Origin: Pezizomycotina sp. ARF18
Lineage: Eukaryota > Ascomycota
Reading direction: 5' to 3'
Length of the DNA stretch: 54,904 nt
Assembly (NCBI GenBank): GCA_002224055.1
Contig: AZLU01000118.1
Location: forward strand, 41,955 to 96,858
Part shown: positions 11,931 through 25,401 of the stretch, piece after piece
Numbering within the stretch: the first letter of the stretch is position 1
Layout of the letters: the number at the start of each line of letters is the position of its first letter
The notes under the pieces: generated by a model
Database searches by the model: none
What the model saw: only the letters and a program-made list of their open reading frames with translations
Told to the model about the DNA's origin: nothing
Made by a program: the position numbers and the translations under genes

Positions 11931-13484
11931 GAAGTCTTGTATACATAGATACATGACATGTAAAGTGCTTTCTTCGCATGCGCAATCCAATGACGGCAAA
12001 AAGGAAAAGGTTTATAATTTGAGCATACGTGAAAAAAAAACAAGGTACATTTGGTCTTCTGGAGTGCGTATGTAACCAACCCGTAGACGTTGACACGGAC
12101 GAGCTGACATTTATTTATTTTTATTTTTATTTTTATTTTTTTTGGTATTTGACGGGCGGGCCGTAAAACTTTTCTTTTCAATCCGCTAACCCGTACAACT
12201 ATATATAAGCCCCCTGGGAAACGTGTTTATATTAAAGATGTCCGTCATAGATATTTTTTTTTTCTTGACAGGTCTACAAGGTCATATTATTATAAGGCTT
12301 AGCTCAGGTGCATTATTATAGCAAGCTACCTTAATTGTACTACATATATTTCATAAATAATCAGTTACTCTTTTTTTTTTTTTTTTTTTTTTCAGAGAGA
12401 GCTCCGTGTAGAGGATGCTATAATTTAGTCACAATCTCCATAAATATATGAAAGATTCATCACCGGGCGCCGAGAAAACAATACGGCTCCACCGTGATGA
12501 GCACCAGAGGTATTTACTAGGATAATAGGCTATTCAATTTCAATTCCAGAAATAGTAGTCATGAGAGCTATAAGAACGCTGTTTAATGACCTCCATGAAT
12601 CATGCCATGATATGAAAATTGAACCAAAAAAGAATATAAAAGAATAACTCCGTGCTCGCCAAATAACACGCCAAAAAAAAGAGAAAAAACAGGGACAATT
12701 CACGCGGCAAAAACGAAGACGAAGAATGTTTAAGTAGCCAAAAGAAGACAAAGGTGGGGAGGAAAGGTCCAAATGAACTCTACGGAGAACGTAGCAGGAA
12801 ACCGAGAGAGAAAGTAAAAGAGAAAAAAAACGCTTAGATTGACATGAATAATTTAAAAAAAAAATGAATATACCGTCAAGTTACTAACAGTAATACAAAT
12901 AGAAGAGTAGGTAAATATAGAACAAAGTAGACTAAGTAGGAAAGGTTAACAGCTTCATAGCTGAAAAAAGATAGAGGAGTAGAGGCCCAAGAGGAAAAGG
13001 AGACCAGAAGAAACAAAGAGGGCCAACATGCATTGTATAAGAACAAGAGTTACAGATATGCAATATTGTACACAAAAAGTGGATTCCTTGTGGTGAACCT
13101 ATGTGAGAGAATGTGCCAAATAATACTACTAATAATGATGAGTACAGGTAGCTGTATGCATAAACTCGTCAAGTGTGAAAGGGGAGAAAGTGATCGTAGG
13201 CAACCAATAGTTAACTTAAAGGAAAGCGGGGAAGTAATAACCGATACTCCTTGAAATGCATAGAATACTGAGTTATTTTATGAATGTGATGTGTATAAAG
13301 AGTATATAAAGGAAGAGAGGGGTGAAATGCAGTAGAGAGACGGGAAGAAAATGGAGAGCACGGGAGAACAAGAATATAAACGGAAAGGGAAAGAGGGGAA
13401 GAAAACTTTTTATTTATTCTCGAAGTCGTTGGTCCGTTCACGAGTGAATGAAGATTCACATGCAGATGCAGTTGAATTTCATTT

Positions 13485-16400
13485 TCAGCTAGCTGGCCTT
13501 CTAGAGATGGCAGCTTTCTGGATTCTGACCTTACTCATCATCCTCCAAAGCATGTTCTCGGCTTCGTTCAGAACTTCTAGCTGGTCGTCTGCTCGATCTA
13601 ATACGGTCTTGAATTCGTCGAGCGACTTTGTCAACTTGGCGATCATATCCGCATTTGACACTCGTCAACTTCCGTATCTTCTTCGTTATCCGTGGGCTCG
13701 GGCTCTTCAGTTGTAACTTTGGCAGCTGCTGGTTCCTCTTGAGATGTCATCTTCTTAATAGGTATAGTGACACTGAAATTGACGTTTCTAACCAAATTCT
13801 CCGAGGCTTTAGCTGTAACGTCGGCATCGACGACAGTATCTGAGGATGCGTTACTACTATCTTCAATAGACGACGCAGTTCCAGCCTTCCGTGTCCGGAA
13901 CGTTGACGGAAGTGAAAGTCTCTGTTTGCCATTCAGTCTTGTGAGATTTTTGTTCCGGGGAGTCTTCGCCTTTAGACTTTCGTCCGCCATTCCTGCCACC
14001 AGCAGATCCGAACTTTGAACCATACCAGCATCAGAAGCAGCAGTGGTGGTGGCAGTCAGTGTCCCAAGCCATGACCTGGTCTTCCTCAGAGTTGGAATTG
14101 ATTGGGCAGGTTTCGAAGGAATATCAGGTGGGGATGGCGATTTTAGCTTTTTCTTAGGAGGCATCGCCTCTTCGCCAACTTCGAGTCCACCAGGCACGGT
14201 TGGTGCAGTTTCGTATTGGTTTGCTCTTCTGATTCTTCTGGCCCTTCTTGTCCGCCGTCGAGACGACGATACAATCTAGCGCATCATCGTCGCTAAGGTT
14301 CGGTGTAGCATCGCTGAATGGTTCTACTACTCGTACATCTCGCTTTCGCTTACGAGTGTTACTTCCCCTCCTCCCACGGCCTGGTTTCCCACGAGGCGCC
14401 TTTTCATCAACCGGGGAAACCGGCGAGACAACTTCCTCGGCGAAAGACTGTGACAGCGAAATCTCAGACATTAGCTGCCGAGAAACTTCGCCGTCGTCAG
14501 TGGTGATATAACGACATCCAATACGGTTTCTTCGATAACGTCCATATGGTCATTGATGTCCTCGTCAACGTCGGTTTCTTCTTCTTCGGAAGTTCGGCTA
14601 TTCCCGGTATCTCCTCGTTATCGACGTCATTGTGAGCATGGCGGTTAGTTGGCGTTTTATCAACATCTTCTACTTCTCCTTCGACTACCAGTTTTAGAAG
14701 AGCGTCGGAGACTGTCTTGCCTTTGGGAGTCTGGCTTTGCCCGCGCCTACTCGAGCTGTCATTATCAACGAAAGGATCGTCGGGATCATCCACGAACTCC
14801 GTGTCCTCCTCCTTTGGTGTCTCCGGCGGTGAAGACGGTATCTCTTCACGGATCTTGACAGGCGTCCGTGACTTTCGGGCCGAAGCTCTAGCAAGGGTGA
14901 AGATAACATTTCTATTTCCTGTCCGAACCTAGGCGTTTTTAAGAAAGACTTTCCAGAACCTTGCTTTTCGGGTGACGATTGGTTGTCATTGGCGCGCTCC
15001 AACATTCTCGATTTCTGCAAGGTAGTGCTGCTTGGAATCTCTGGAGATGCTATCCGGAGAACGAGTTTTGCGTTCGGAGATAATGACTGCGATGGTGATC
15101 TCGCCGAAGCCTTTGAAGATTTAACTGGTGTAAGAGCTCCAACGTTTTTGAACAGCATGTCATTCGACTGTCGCTCTTTCACTTCTTTCTGTCGCTCGGT
15201 TAACATCTGGGATTCGACCTCTTCGTCTGCATCTTCCGATACTATAGCCTCAAAATTAATTTGGGAATCCATGTGTCGTAGCTTTCTATTCAAGCTTGTA
15301 CTCGGACGACTGGATGGCTTTGTAGGTGTTTTATCGCGAGTGTTTTTGGCCAACAAGTTCGGCGCAGAAACCTGTAGTCGAGGTGTTCTGATTTTGATAC
15401 TGAAGAACGGCTCTGTTCGGACCATAAGTCATCCTCCGTCTGGGTTTCACTGAATCGAGGCGGCGTTTCCGTAATCTAGATACAATTAGTTAGCGGAAGT
15501 TTCCAAACAGACAGCCCGAAGAATAAACCTTTGACTTAAAAAGAAGATTTGTCATACCTCTTCGTTGTCCACTTCAGGGAAGGTTGGTAAATTTATATCA
15601 GCGACGCTGCGTAATCTAACGAGGCACCTTCGAACTGGACTAGGGTATTCAAGTGATTCCTCGAGTCCGAACGAATTGTTCCAATACGTTAAAGTGGACG
15701 AGACTATGCTACCGCGCTGACTTGCCAAGCCAGAAGTCAGCAGAGGACCGATTGTTGAAGCATCGCTGAATCGTGATCAGAGACCCTAGCAAGAGCATCC
15801 AGGACAGCTTTCCAGAGTTCAGATGACTTTTGCTTAGATAATTCTCCAGTGGACTCCATTTCCATCCAGTAAGAAAGACCATCTTGAAATTGACGAAGTG
15901 CTTTGACCAGACTCGTTACCGGTATCTTGCCGATGAATGTGATCAAGGAGCCCAAAAAGCCGAGAGCAATATCGGAGTCGGTTTGAGAGTCTTGAATGAT
16001 ATTGAAGCAGTCCGGTAGAAATTCGTTCAACATACGGTACAGCGATTCAAATGGACTATAACGCGAACAAGTTAGTTAAAAGCCTAGGTTGGCGATCTAT
16101 TCATGTTGATTGATATACGTACTCCATGACGGTCAACATCTTCCTCGAAGGTATGCCGTACAAGTTCCGTTGTATGGTATCGGGATTAGCTTTCAGCTTT
16201 GGAAAGATCGCGTTTTGTAGCAGCAAACTAGCGTATTGCAGTAATAGCCTTTATATCGAGGGAAATATCGTCAGCAAATATTCTCGCAACTAGCCACTAT
16301 TTGTATGAATCAACTTACACTCGCTCAGAAACCTTCTGCTGCCGTAGGATATCTGCAAGAGGCTGCACAATAGCAGAGCAGACTTCAGCTTCTCCGAATT

Positions 16401-19075
16401 CCCGGTGGACTGTTTCCCGAAGCTTGATGAAGAGAGCTTCCCACTGCGTGAAAACACTCGCTTCACCATTTCTAGACAAGACGACGTTATTATTAGTATT
16501 ATACACCTTTTTCAGAAGAGAGCTGCAGAAAGTGATACGTACTGGCATCCCCATTCCAGAATTCTGACGGCTTCACGGAAATCATGGCCAGCCGGAGACG
16601 GACTACTAAGCGCTTTCTCTTTAGCCAGTAAAGGCATGGATCGGGTTGCGAGCCCCGAAAGTATCTCCCATGCAGCTAGGTGGATGTTTTCGACATTGTT
16701 CGTTGGTAGCATGGACATTGCTTCGGTGAGTAAGCCCAGGCGCTTCCTGCGAGAATCACGGGATTCTACACATGTCCAGAGGAAGTTTTCCACACAATTC
16801 ATATACACGTCATCGACCACAAGCTCCTTCGGCGGCTTCATTAGCAGAGCAAATAGGTGCAATGCTGGCGACTGCATGACGAGGGAAGTCGATCCGTGAG
16901 ACGAAGAACGCCCAGATGGGGTCCCCATCACTGCGGCAAAGTTCTGACCATCGTGTGAAAGCTTGCTTTCAGTAAAGCATAATGGCTTCAGAACTTCTAG
17001 GGTAATGGTGATCAGGGTTGTGAACTTCACCACGAAGCTTGAGAGTGCTGTTGCAGAGCCTGTGAGCATTGGGGGAACCTGGGTCCACATTCGTTGTAGA
17101 AGCTTGATGATATTGGCAACCGTTTCCATGAGCTCTGCCGATGCCTTGACTTCTTTGCTACCCGCGGCAGCGATGCATGCATTGAATTCCTCCACATATC
17201 AGGCGCCTGGCCACCCTCCTCCATCCAATATGCGCTTTCGAACGCGACTTCCATTGTGTTCAGTAATGGCTCACTGTTTCCCCTTACCCACTTCGGGTCT
17301 AGGCGAGGGAGCTCGTCGGATTTGATGGGGGTAGGGTCGAGTACTCGGGCTTCATTCCACTTCGCAGATGGTGGCGTCGGGTCGAAGAGCCAGCCTAGAA
17401 CCACGCATCCTGCCGGTGCACTAGACTTGCTGCAGAGAACGTGTTTCTCCAGGAGATTTACGACGAACCATTTCCAGGCCAGGTGGCTCTGCTTAGGGGA
17501 ACAGTTGGGGCGAAATCCGTAATACAAAAGTGTGTTGATATTTTTCATGGCGGCATCTCTGGCTATTCTAGAATTCTTAATGATTTTCGTGCGGTCTAGG
17601 TAGCCAACAATCGGTTTGCCGACCAAATCCCATCTCTTATCTTGGGTTTCTGGGCTGAGGTTGGTGACGTATACGACCTTCCCCAAGCTACGTGTGCTTG
17701 GACTTTCAGACTAATCTCGGAGGAGTTGAAGCACTTGCTAATAATAGTCAACCAAGGCGAAAAATGCTCCCATCGGTCGAAAGGAACAGTTAGGCCACGC
17801 ATGAGAGCCACCACGTTGCCCCATATCTGAGGCACCTGAATAGCGTCGTCCTTATTACTAGACGCTACCATATTCTCCAGCGTTTCTTTGACGGTTTGAA
17901 ACATGCTTTGCGATTTGAGGTTAGTGGCGTTGCCGTTGGTGCCAAGTTTCAAGTTGCTTGATCCAAGGAGTTGATAGACGGCCCTGGATACGTTCTTCTC
18001 CATCCCGATTGTTTTCGCAACTTCCGTCGCGAGCGCGATCGCTCTCGTCCGCACATCTCGAATTTTGCTAAGCATGCCTTCGAAGAGGTGGTCCATCCAA
18101 TCGGTAACCCGCAGAAGCATAACCTGGCGTGCCTGGTGCAACAAATTGTGGTAGATCCCGATTCTCTCTATTATTGCGCTAACGGAGGACGCACTCAACG
18201 GTTTGTTCCTAAGGTCAACCACAGTAATGATCCTCCCGGCTCGTTCATTGTTAATCACCTTATTATTGAATTTCTGCAAGGCGAGTAAGTGAAGGCAGGC
18301 GTTGATGACTGCCTTTGACGTGGATTGCTCGATGGTCGTTATCGCCCACTGCGTGAAGAATATACCGTCCTCGTCGTCTATGGAGTCTTGTAAAAATGGC
18401 AGCCACGTCAACATGGATAGAACCTTGAGTGCCTGCTTAATAACCATCAAATCCTGAGCGTTGTTATCCTCCATCCTCATACTGAGATCTCTTTTGATGA
18501 AGCTACAAATGAGGCCTGTCTTGTCCGCCAGCGCCTTCTGATCCGGAATCGCGTCATATGCCCTCAGACTGTTGGCAAAAGCGGAATATGTATCGGATTT
18601 TTTGCTTCTCTCCGGGGACGCGAGCGCTTTGACTACAGATTCCAGCATCTCTCCGAACGTTGCGGGTTGAAAGCCGGTTGGCCAAAGTCCGACAGATCGC
18701 CCGTATCCTCGCTGTTGAGAGCGCCCGCGATATTCTGATATGGTTTTAGGATGGATTTGGACGGAGGGGCGTTCATGGCCGAGTTCGATCGCTTCAGCTG
18801 GGGTGGATATTTTTGTCGGCAGGGTGGTATTGGTTGTACGGCGAGAATTCGACGCGCTTTTTCTTCCTCCCGTTGACGGATTCGGCGGACGAGGTGGGAG
18901 TCGATTCGCCATCGCCGGGAGATGACATTGGTACGTCAGGGCCGTCCGATGAAGGGAAATTCGATGACGATGGCGGGACGAAGAGCCTTCCATTCGACTT
19001 CGGAGTGAGACTCGGAGGAGGTCCACGGCTGATCAGGCGGTCCAAAGGCCCGCCTGCTTCTCGGACCTCGACCAT
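13485..19075 (-). CDS. RIF1: Rif1, telomere and replication-timing regulator
   Basis: This large gene encodes a Rif1 protein of about 1,700 residues. The N-terminus carries the two PP1-docking motifs known in Rif1: RVEF followed by SPYN (codons at 18845-18856) and SILK (18744-18755), about 30 residues apart. The Rif1 N-terminal helical-repeat domain follows, with blocks such as YSAFANSLRAYDAIPDQKAL and KIRDVRTRAIALATEVAKTI. Four short introns are visible: 16472-16542, 16249-16318, 16056-16122 and 15476-15557. The charged C-terminal half has the fungal block HMDSQINFEAI with LTERQKEVKERQSND (near 15200), and the end is a predicted coiled coil (MIAKLTKSLDEFKTVLDRAD) stopping at 13485. Rif1 recruits PP1 to counteract DDK and limits origin firing, telomere elongation and end resection. 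The frame changes several times, one in a C4 run just before the SILK segment. ILV1 lies upstream in the same orientation, 1.4 kb away. Confidence 0.92.
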
Positions 19076-20270
19076 CGCTCGAGAAGGATTCCTATTATCT
19101 TCAAGATGTCGATGATGATCCCCAGATTATCTAAGATTTTTTTTTTTTAGAAAAAAAAAAAAGTATAGTAGTGTTGCCCCTCTTTCGACAAACTATATAG
19201 GCGATAGCATTTAAGGGACGCAAGGGCAACGATGCAATGCAAGTAAGACCCAACACAATGACTTTCCAGGAACAAAAGTAACGATGTTTGTTATAGAGAA
19301 GGACAGAAAAGGGTAAAAGACGATTAGAATACTGTTAGAATATTCGATATATTTACTGATGATAATGATTGACGATGACAGACGATGTTTAGGTAGAATT
19401 GTTTTATATGAAATCTCGATATCTATAAAGTAATTAATTAATTAATTCTAATAATAATAACATTTGCGTAGTTTTTTAGGTTAGTTGCTGCCCATTCGGT
19501 GCATGTTTTTTTTTTTTTTTTTTTTTTTTCCTTTCTTTTTTCCCTGGGTGTTTTAGCGCCTCATTTCGGTGTCTGCACGAGCAAGAAAAACCACTTTACG
19601 CGTTTTCCCCAATTCCCCAACTTTGAGACGCGGCGTCTTTTCCCCTCTTTTTCCTCGTCACGACTACAATTGGCCAATTCCGCAACACGGGGTATTTGAC
19701 TACCACTTTGTATACCCAGTCATATCTTCAACAGAGTCTCCCGCTAGGAAATAGCTCTATTTTTGGTGACAAATTGTTTATCTCTTTGATTCCTTCAGAA
19801 AAAGCTGTTGGTTTTTCCCTCCGTTATTAGTTGTGACCTCACAAGCTTTTCTTAGCTCTCGAGCTACCTTACCAATTCAGCGGTTTGCTCTCCGAATCTG
19901 CAGCTGCATATTGAGCGCGGAGGACCAATGCACATGAAATACTGTCGGCGCTTCAGTTGTACAGATGCAAGGGGGACGCCGATATATGCAGGTCATATAT
20001 ATCTCCCAGTTTCTTTCTGCGCGATCCTGTTCTTGGGAAGATGATATGAATCTTTGTCATTTGTTTAAGTGATGACTTCATTTCCCCCCAAAGATAACTT
20101 TTAAGGCACTTCCTTCGTAAGTTTACGAGAAGGTATTATTACAATTACATCAAAAGACAGCCCAAAAAAAAGTCCCCTATGGCTGTTGCAATACATATTA
20201 TTATACAAGATTTTTCGAATAAGGGGAATAGTTGATGAATTTTTAAAACGCTAAAATATCAAATTGACAG

Positions 20271-20309
<39 letters not shown>

Positions 20310-20472
20310 GAGATGAAGAATATGCAGGGAGAGAAAATAACAGAAAATTATAGTAAATGTAAAGGCCTAAGTAGGAGACCTAAAATCTCAATGTTATATA
20401 AATATCTTAAAATGATAAGAGAAAATATGAAAGTTTATAAAGAAAAGCCTACACCCATTACTTGGGTGGGTT
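19076..20472. other. RIF1-ILV1 intergenic region
   Basis: AT-rich spacer between two minus-strand genes, so it holds the RIF1 promoter and the ILV1 3' end. It carries a T run (about 19507-19529) and an A37 tract (20271-20307). I see no further gene. Confidence 0.6.
20271..20307 (+). repeat. A37 homopolymer
   Basis: Thirty-seven consecutive A residues, the longest homopolymer in the window, about 165 nt beyond the ILV1 stop codon. Confidence 0.9.
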
Positions 20473-22502
20473 TCATGGCTTCTTTCGAGGGACCTGCGTC
20501 ATAAAGCTCTTATAAACTTGATTCTCCGTTTCGTCGCGGTACGGATACTTGAGCTTCTCGTCGAGGAACCGCTGGAACTCCCTCTGCGCTTCTTCGTCCG
20601 GCGGGACTTGGATCCCGGCGAGAATCTTACCGATATCCGACCCGTGATTCCTGTAATGGAACAGCGAAATATTGAGCCCCGGCGTGAGCTTCTCCAAAAA
20701 CGCCGCCAGCGCGTTCGGCCGCTCGGGGAACGTAAAGCTGTATATCCTCTCGTTCGGGACGGCTGAGCACCCGCCGACGAGTACCGCATGTGGTCCTTCG
20801 CCAGCTCGTTGTCGCTAATGTCGACCGCCTTCATCCCGTTCGCGTTGAGCGCGGCGATGACGTCGCCGATGTCTTTGAGCCTGTCCTTAACCTGGATGGA
20901 CATCATTATGTCCGCCTCGTCTTCCCGGGCGTACCTGTAAGAGAATTCCGTGACCGGATGCGGGAGGATGTGCTTCATCATCGCGAGGAAAGCTCCCGGC
21001 TTTTCGGGGATGTTGACGGCGAGAAGGGCTTCTACCCTGTCTCCGAGGGGTGCGCGTTCCGCGACGAAGCGCAGGCGATCGAAGTTCATGTTTGCTCCGG
21101 AGAGGACGGCGACGTACGAGCCGGAGGCATCTTGGCCTTCAGAGCCACGGTTGGGTGACAGCAGGTACTTTTTAAGACCTGCGAGGGAAAGAGCGCCCGC
21201 CGGTTCCACGATGGACCGGGTGTCTGCATGCAGATGTTAGCATGAAAATTTCGATAGAATTCTAAAGTGAAGATTTCCTTCTAATTTTATCACTTTACCT
21301 TGATAGACATCTCTAATAGCAGAGCAAAGCTCATCGGTGGTGACTTCGACCACTTCATCTACATGTTCCTGACACAGCCGGTAAGTTTCCTTCCCGACCT
21401 GCTTGACCGCCGCGCCGTCCGCGAAGAGGCCCACTTCGTTCAGCATCACCCTAGACTTCTGCTGCATCGACTGCTTCATCGCGTTGGCGTCCTGCGTCTC
21501 CACGCCGATGATCTTGACGTGCGGAGCGATCCTCTTTAAATATACCGCGACCCCGGCTATTAAACCTCCGCCGCCGACGCCGCAGAATATAGCTTTGAGC
21601 TTGCTGAGGTCGCACTGCCTGACTATTTCCATCCCGATGGTCCCTGGCCGGCGATGACGTAGGGATCATCGAAGGGGGATACGTTCGTGAGACCCTTTTC
21701 CAACTCGAGGCGCCTGCATTCCGCCTTAGCTGCGTCAAAATCTTGCCCGTGGAGGACGACCTCGCCCCCAGCCGCTCTACGTTGTTGATTTTTATGGTAG
21801 GCGTTCCCTGGGCATTATTATAGTCGATTTTATGCCGAGGGCCGCTGCGGACATTGCGACTCCTTGCGCGTGGTTCCTATATCATAGGCGACAAATGGTT
21901 TAGCGACTATATTCGAATACATTTCGAGGGAAGAGAGAGCTAATAGGCAATTCAAGCAAAATACATGTAGAGTCCTTTCTTACCAGCAGAGCAAGCTACC
22001 ACGCCCTTTTCACGCTCCGCTTGTGATAAGTGCGCAATCTTGTTGTGCGCGCCTCTTATCTTGAAGCTGAAAACCGGCTGCATGTCTTCCCTCTTCAAGA
22101 GGATCTTCGTCTTCCATGGCGTTTAGCATTGATGCGGGCGCCAAGGTTGATAGCTTCTGTTATCGGCGTCTCTTTTACGACTTCGTATACTTTCGACGTG
22201 AGGATGAGTTTCAGATACTATACGGCACTCTGAGTTAGCGTCGTTGATTTCTTTTCCAGAATTTTTCCCTATAGGAACAGCCTTCGGCTACGCCTATCGC
22301 AACTTACATCTGGGTGGCCGTCTTTGTCCAGGAATGCAGCAGGAACAAGGGAATCGGCAGCGACTCTCTCGCCCGGCGGCGAAGGTGTCGACGAGTATTC
22401 CGTCAGACCCTTGACCCTGGGATCGATTTTTGTGAGGTCCAGCAACTTCTCTTCGTCAACAAACCCTTGCTGACTGTCCAGAACCTCAATTGGCGGCGAC
22501 AT
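20473..22502 (-). CDS. ILV1: threonine deaminase (threonine ammonia-lyase)
   Basis: This PLP enzyme converts threonine to 2-oxobutanoate and ammonia, the committed step of isoleucine synthesis, and is mitochondrial in yeast. The start at 22502 gives [14 protein letters not shown]; the first exon ends at a GTAAGT donor near 22310. Catalytic-domain landmarks are [20 protein letters not shown], whose Lys in SFKIRG is the expected PLP Schiff base, [18 protein letters not shown], and the phosphate-binding loop [10 protein letters not shown]. Two ACT-like regulatory domains follow ([36 protein letters not shown]), matching the isoleucine-inhibited form. The protein ends MTQVPRKKP. Introns lie near 22220-22310, 21885-21985 and 21240-21300. 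At least five single-base losses in runs break the frame (for example 21810-21812 and 21765-21769). No clear mitochondrial presequence is visible. RCF1 is divergently placed 1.9 kb away. Confidence 0.95.
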
Positions 22503-22830
22503 GGTGTTTGAAAAAGCCTTTTAGCTTAGGACGTATTGTTGACCTTTTCTTCTTTGACTTTCTTGAATTTAAGACCCCGAGTTAATTTATTTATAAGAGC
22601 GATTAACGTAAACCTCCTGTTCTCCCAGCTTAAGGTTAGGCAGGAGGACTCTCTAAGCTAAGACAACAGAGATCGAGATATTATGGCCTCTCCAACACGA
22701 TTCCCTAAATGAGTATAAATAAAGGGCTCTCTTTTAATAGCATGGTCAGGAAAGAGGGAAATAACTCGACGTTTATATATAAATTATAGCTTCAATAGCT
22801 TTATATAAATTTTTGCTCAATTCTTTCCTC

Positions 22831-22874
<44 letters not shown>

Positions 22875-22876
22875 TT
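22831..22876. repeat. (CTTT)n microsatellite
   Basis: About eleven CTTT units in tandem. Confidence 0.9.
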
Positions 22877-22904
22877 GCCTTTTCAATGCGTATTTTATTG
22901 ACAG

Positions 22905-22926
22905 GCACACACACACACACACACAC
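22905..22926. repeat. (CA)n microsatellite
   Basis: Eleven CA units, about 30 nt after the CTTT tract. Confidence 0.9.
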
Positions 22927-24415
22927 CGACAACGGAGCCAGAGATAAGGTACTGCTGCTACTAGTATTTTGTGAGGCTCACCATCCAATGCTACCTTTCA
23001 ATTAGTCTCCGATGCTTATAACAATAATTTGCCGGCCGACGCATGGGAAAAATATACATCCTTATAACTTTTTTATACCTCATTACCTACTTATTTTCGT
23101 TCTGTCCGTATATTTTTCTTGATAACTCAGGATTCAGGAACAAATGCGATCGGCATCTACATACAAGCCAGCTCCCTTGGAGTAAGTATCATGGTAACAA
23201 GTTCTCAATCCAAGCGCCATTTTATTTTCCCCTACATTTTTCTTACTCTTTCTTGCTTCGCCGTATTTCCAGAGGTGGTGCATAAGCCCAATTGCACATT
23301 TTCAAAATAAGACACACCTAGCTTCAATTTTTGTAGCATTTCCATGACAAACCGAAACTGTGAAAGGGGGACTCAGCGCATTGCATTTTGGCGTTAAGCC
23401 TCCCCCATCGGATGACCAGCAACGCCTACCATTTTGTTGAGCATCGTGAGAGAACTTTGTGTGCACACGTGTATTTAGTGTTCAGTATTAGTGCTACGCG
23501 AAGTTTTCTTCTCGGGCAGCGTCCGATGGAGAGAGCTCTAGCTCCCAGCTCCCCAGCGCTCTTCTTCACCAACGTCCAATCGCAAAGCGCGCTCCCATTG
23601 ATGAAAAATATATTTTTTAAAACATCCATACCCCGGGTGAACATTTCTATTTCTGGCTTCCAATACCCCGTTCAATTTGAATCGTATAGCCCACCTCTTT
23701 ATTTTATTTTATTTTTCATCTTTTTTTTTGTGGCTTTGTTCCGTGATGCGACTGCATGGGCCATGGTCCATGGAGCAGGAGATCACGCGCATTAGCGGGA
23801 AGCGAGGATGGGGGCTTCCTTGGTCCTTGGATGAGTCGAATGGAAGAATTGAGCCCGTCCAATTGGAATGGCTGGAGATATTTTACGAAGACGCCCTGTC
23901 CTCTTTTCTAATTCTCAGTTTTCTCCACGATCATTGGGTCAAACGACACTACTTTACTTCTCCACAAAATCGGTTGTAGCCGGTTGAAGAAATAATAATA
24001 AAAAAAAAGAAGAAACATACCACTACAAAAGGAGAAAGCTGCTAAAAATTTGGTTTATTATTATTGAATCTGGTCTTGGCAAATTATTAAACCGCCAGAA
24101 GCTTATACATCCCATCCCACCACACTCTTCCGACGACATTCCAGTCTAACGGCAAAAAATATCGTTGATGTCATAAGACAAGAAGATATATATTTATTAT
24201 TATTATCAGCCCATTAAAACCAAGGTCAAAAAGAATCCTTACATTTGACAGAAAAGGGCCCAATTAACGGTCGAGGATTTGATCGTAACTCGAACATCTT
24301 TCAGACGTTCGTCCTATCCTCTGCATCGTCAATCTCGAGATCTCAAAGAAGACGTTTCAAGAACCCATCAAAACCGTACTTACATCTCAACCTCCACTCT
24401 CCCATACCACCAACA

Positions 24416-25010
24416 ATGCCGCAAAACCTTCCGTCGTCCTTCGACGGCGAGACGTAAACCCCCCGGCCCTTTCTTCCCTCCTCCCTTCCACCCCATCACA
24501 TACACTAACCAAACAAATGCCCCCCAGCGAATTCTACGAAGAATCCCGCGCCGCAAAACTAAAACGCCGCATCCTCGAAGAACCCTTAATCCCCATCGGC
24601 ATGCTCGTAACAGCGTGGGCTGTCGTCGGCGCCACCCGCGCGATCCGGGCGGGTAACACGAGCTCACGAACAAGATGTTCCGGCGCCGCATATACGCTCA
24701 GGGCTTCACAATAGCGGCCATGGTAGCGGGCTCTTTTTACTGGCAGAGCGACAGGGAGAGAAGGAAGCAGGTGGAGAAGCACGTGGCGGAGCAGAAGCAG
24801 AAGGAGAAGACGGCGGCGTGGATTAGGGAGCTGGAGCACAGGCAGAGGAGGAGAAGAGGTATGCTAACTAATTCCATTTCGATATCTTTCTTCGTTTTGT
24901 ATTTGGGAGGGATCGGGGAGTTGTGATCGTTGCTAATGTGGTATGGTCATATAGTTGAAGAGAAGAGCAAAGCTGTGAGAGAAGCTGCGAAGGGAGGTGC
25001 TGCTAAGTAA
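24416..25010 (+). CDS. RCF1: respiratory supercomplex factor 1 (HIG1 domain)
   Basis: Rcf1 is a mitochondrial inner-membrane protein that associates with cytochrome c oxidase and III-IV supercomplexes. Three exons are clear: 24416-24453, 24528-24858 and 24955-25010, with introns of 74 and 96 nt. Exon 1 encodes MPQNLPSSFDGE, joining to EFYEESRAAKLKRRILEEP. The HIG1 domain has two membrane helices: IPIGMLVTAWAVVGATRAIR and FTIAAMVAGSFYW. Between them is the conserved loop ELTNKMFRRRIYAQG. The tail is a charged coiled-coil-like segment (RERRKQVEKHVAEQKQKEK). A single missing base near 24660 (GG read as G) separates the two helices into different frames. The length of about 140 residues is shorter than many relatives but complete. 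Confidence 0.93.
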
Positions 25011-25368
25011 GGGTTTGGTCTATGAATATGTGGAAAAGCCTTTGCATTTCGATCCAACTCCAATGCGAATTTTATTCTTCAAGTATATATATACGCTACG
25101 CCACGGCCATCGAGTTATTTTCTTCTGTACATAATTAGCTACGAGCATCGATCGACTTTCATCGTTTCTCACTAGGGGATTTAATACTGCCATTTACATC
25201 TCTACCGAAAAAAGTCCTTTTCAACGGATTCATATCACGGTTCATTGAACGCTCAGAATTGGGAAGATTTTGATGTTTATATATATATAAAGGTATGTAT
25301 ATATAAAAAGGATATAGATAAGTAGAAGCTGTTTTGATAATTACATGACTGTCGATTTTGCAGGGAGA

Positions 25369-25401
<33 letters not shown>

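Larger units (their letters stand above)
6033..13484. other. long intergenic region, low-complexity
   Basis: Seven kilobases hold no gene I can support even when single-base frame changes are allowed. Contents: pyrimidine block 6887-6936 and purine block 7039-7126, a 24-bp palindrome at 7640-7663, A-tracts (7080-7106, 7921-7944, 10853-10878), T-tracts (9231-9246, 12371-12392), an AT-only stretch about 8520-8600, and a (TAA)n microsatellite at 11898-11930. The longest open frame (9277-9918, minus, 213 codons) has no recognisable motif. Confidence 0.6.
22503..24415. other. divergent ILV1/RCF1 promoter region
   Basis: This 1.9 kb region carries both promoters. It contains a (CTTT)n microsatellite and a (CA)n microsatellite. 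I looked for a TGACTCA cross-pathway-control site within 200 nt of ILV1 and did not find one. Short open frames at 23388-23979 show no recognisable product. Confidence 0.55.

Noticed and set aside
11304-12181. Overlapping open frames of 120-165 codons on both strands
   Set aside because: Low-complexity DNA (A19 run, TAA microsatellite) keeps the frames open; no conserved block.
22503-22720. Cross-pathway-control (TGACTCA) site in the ILV1 promoter
   Set aside because: No matching heptamer is present in the proximal promoter.
23388-23979. Open frames between ILV1 and RCF1
   Set aside because: No recognisable motif on either strand and no splice-consistent extension.
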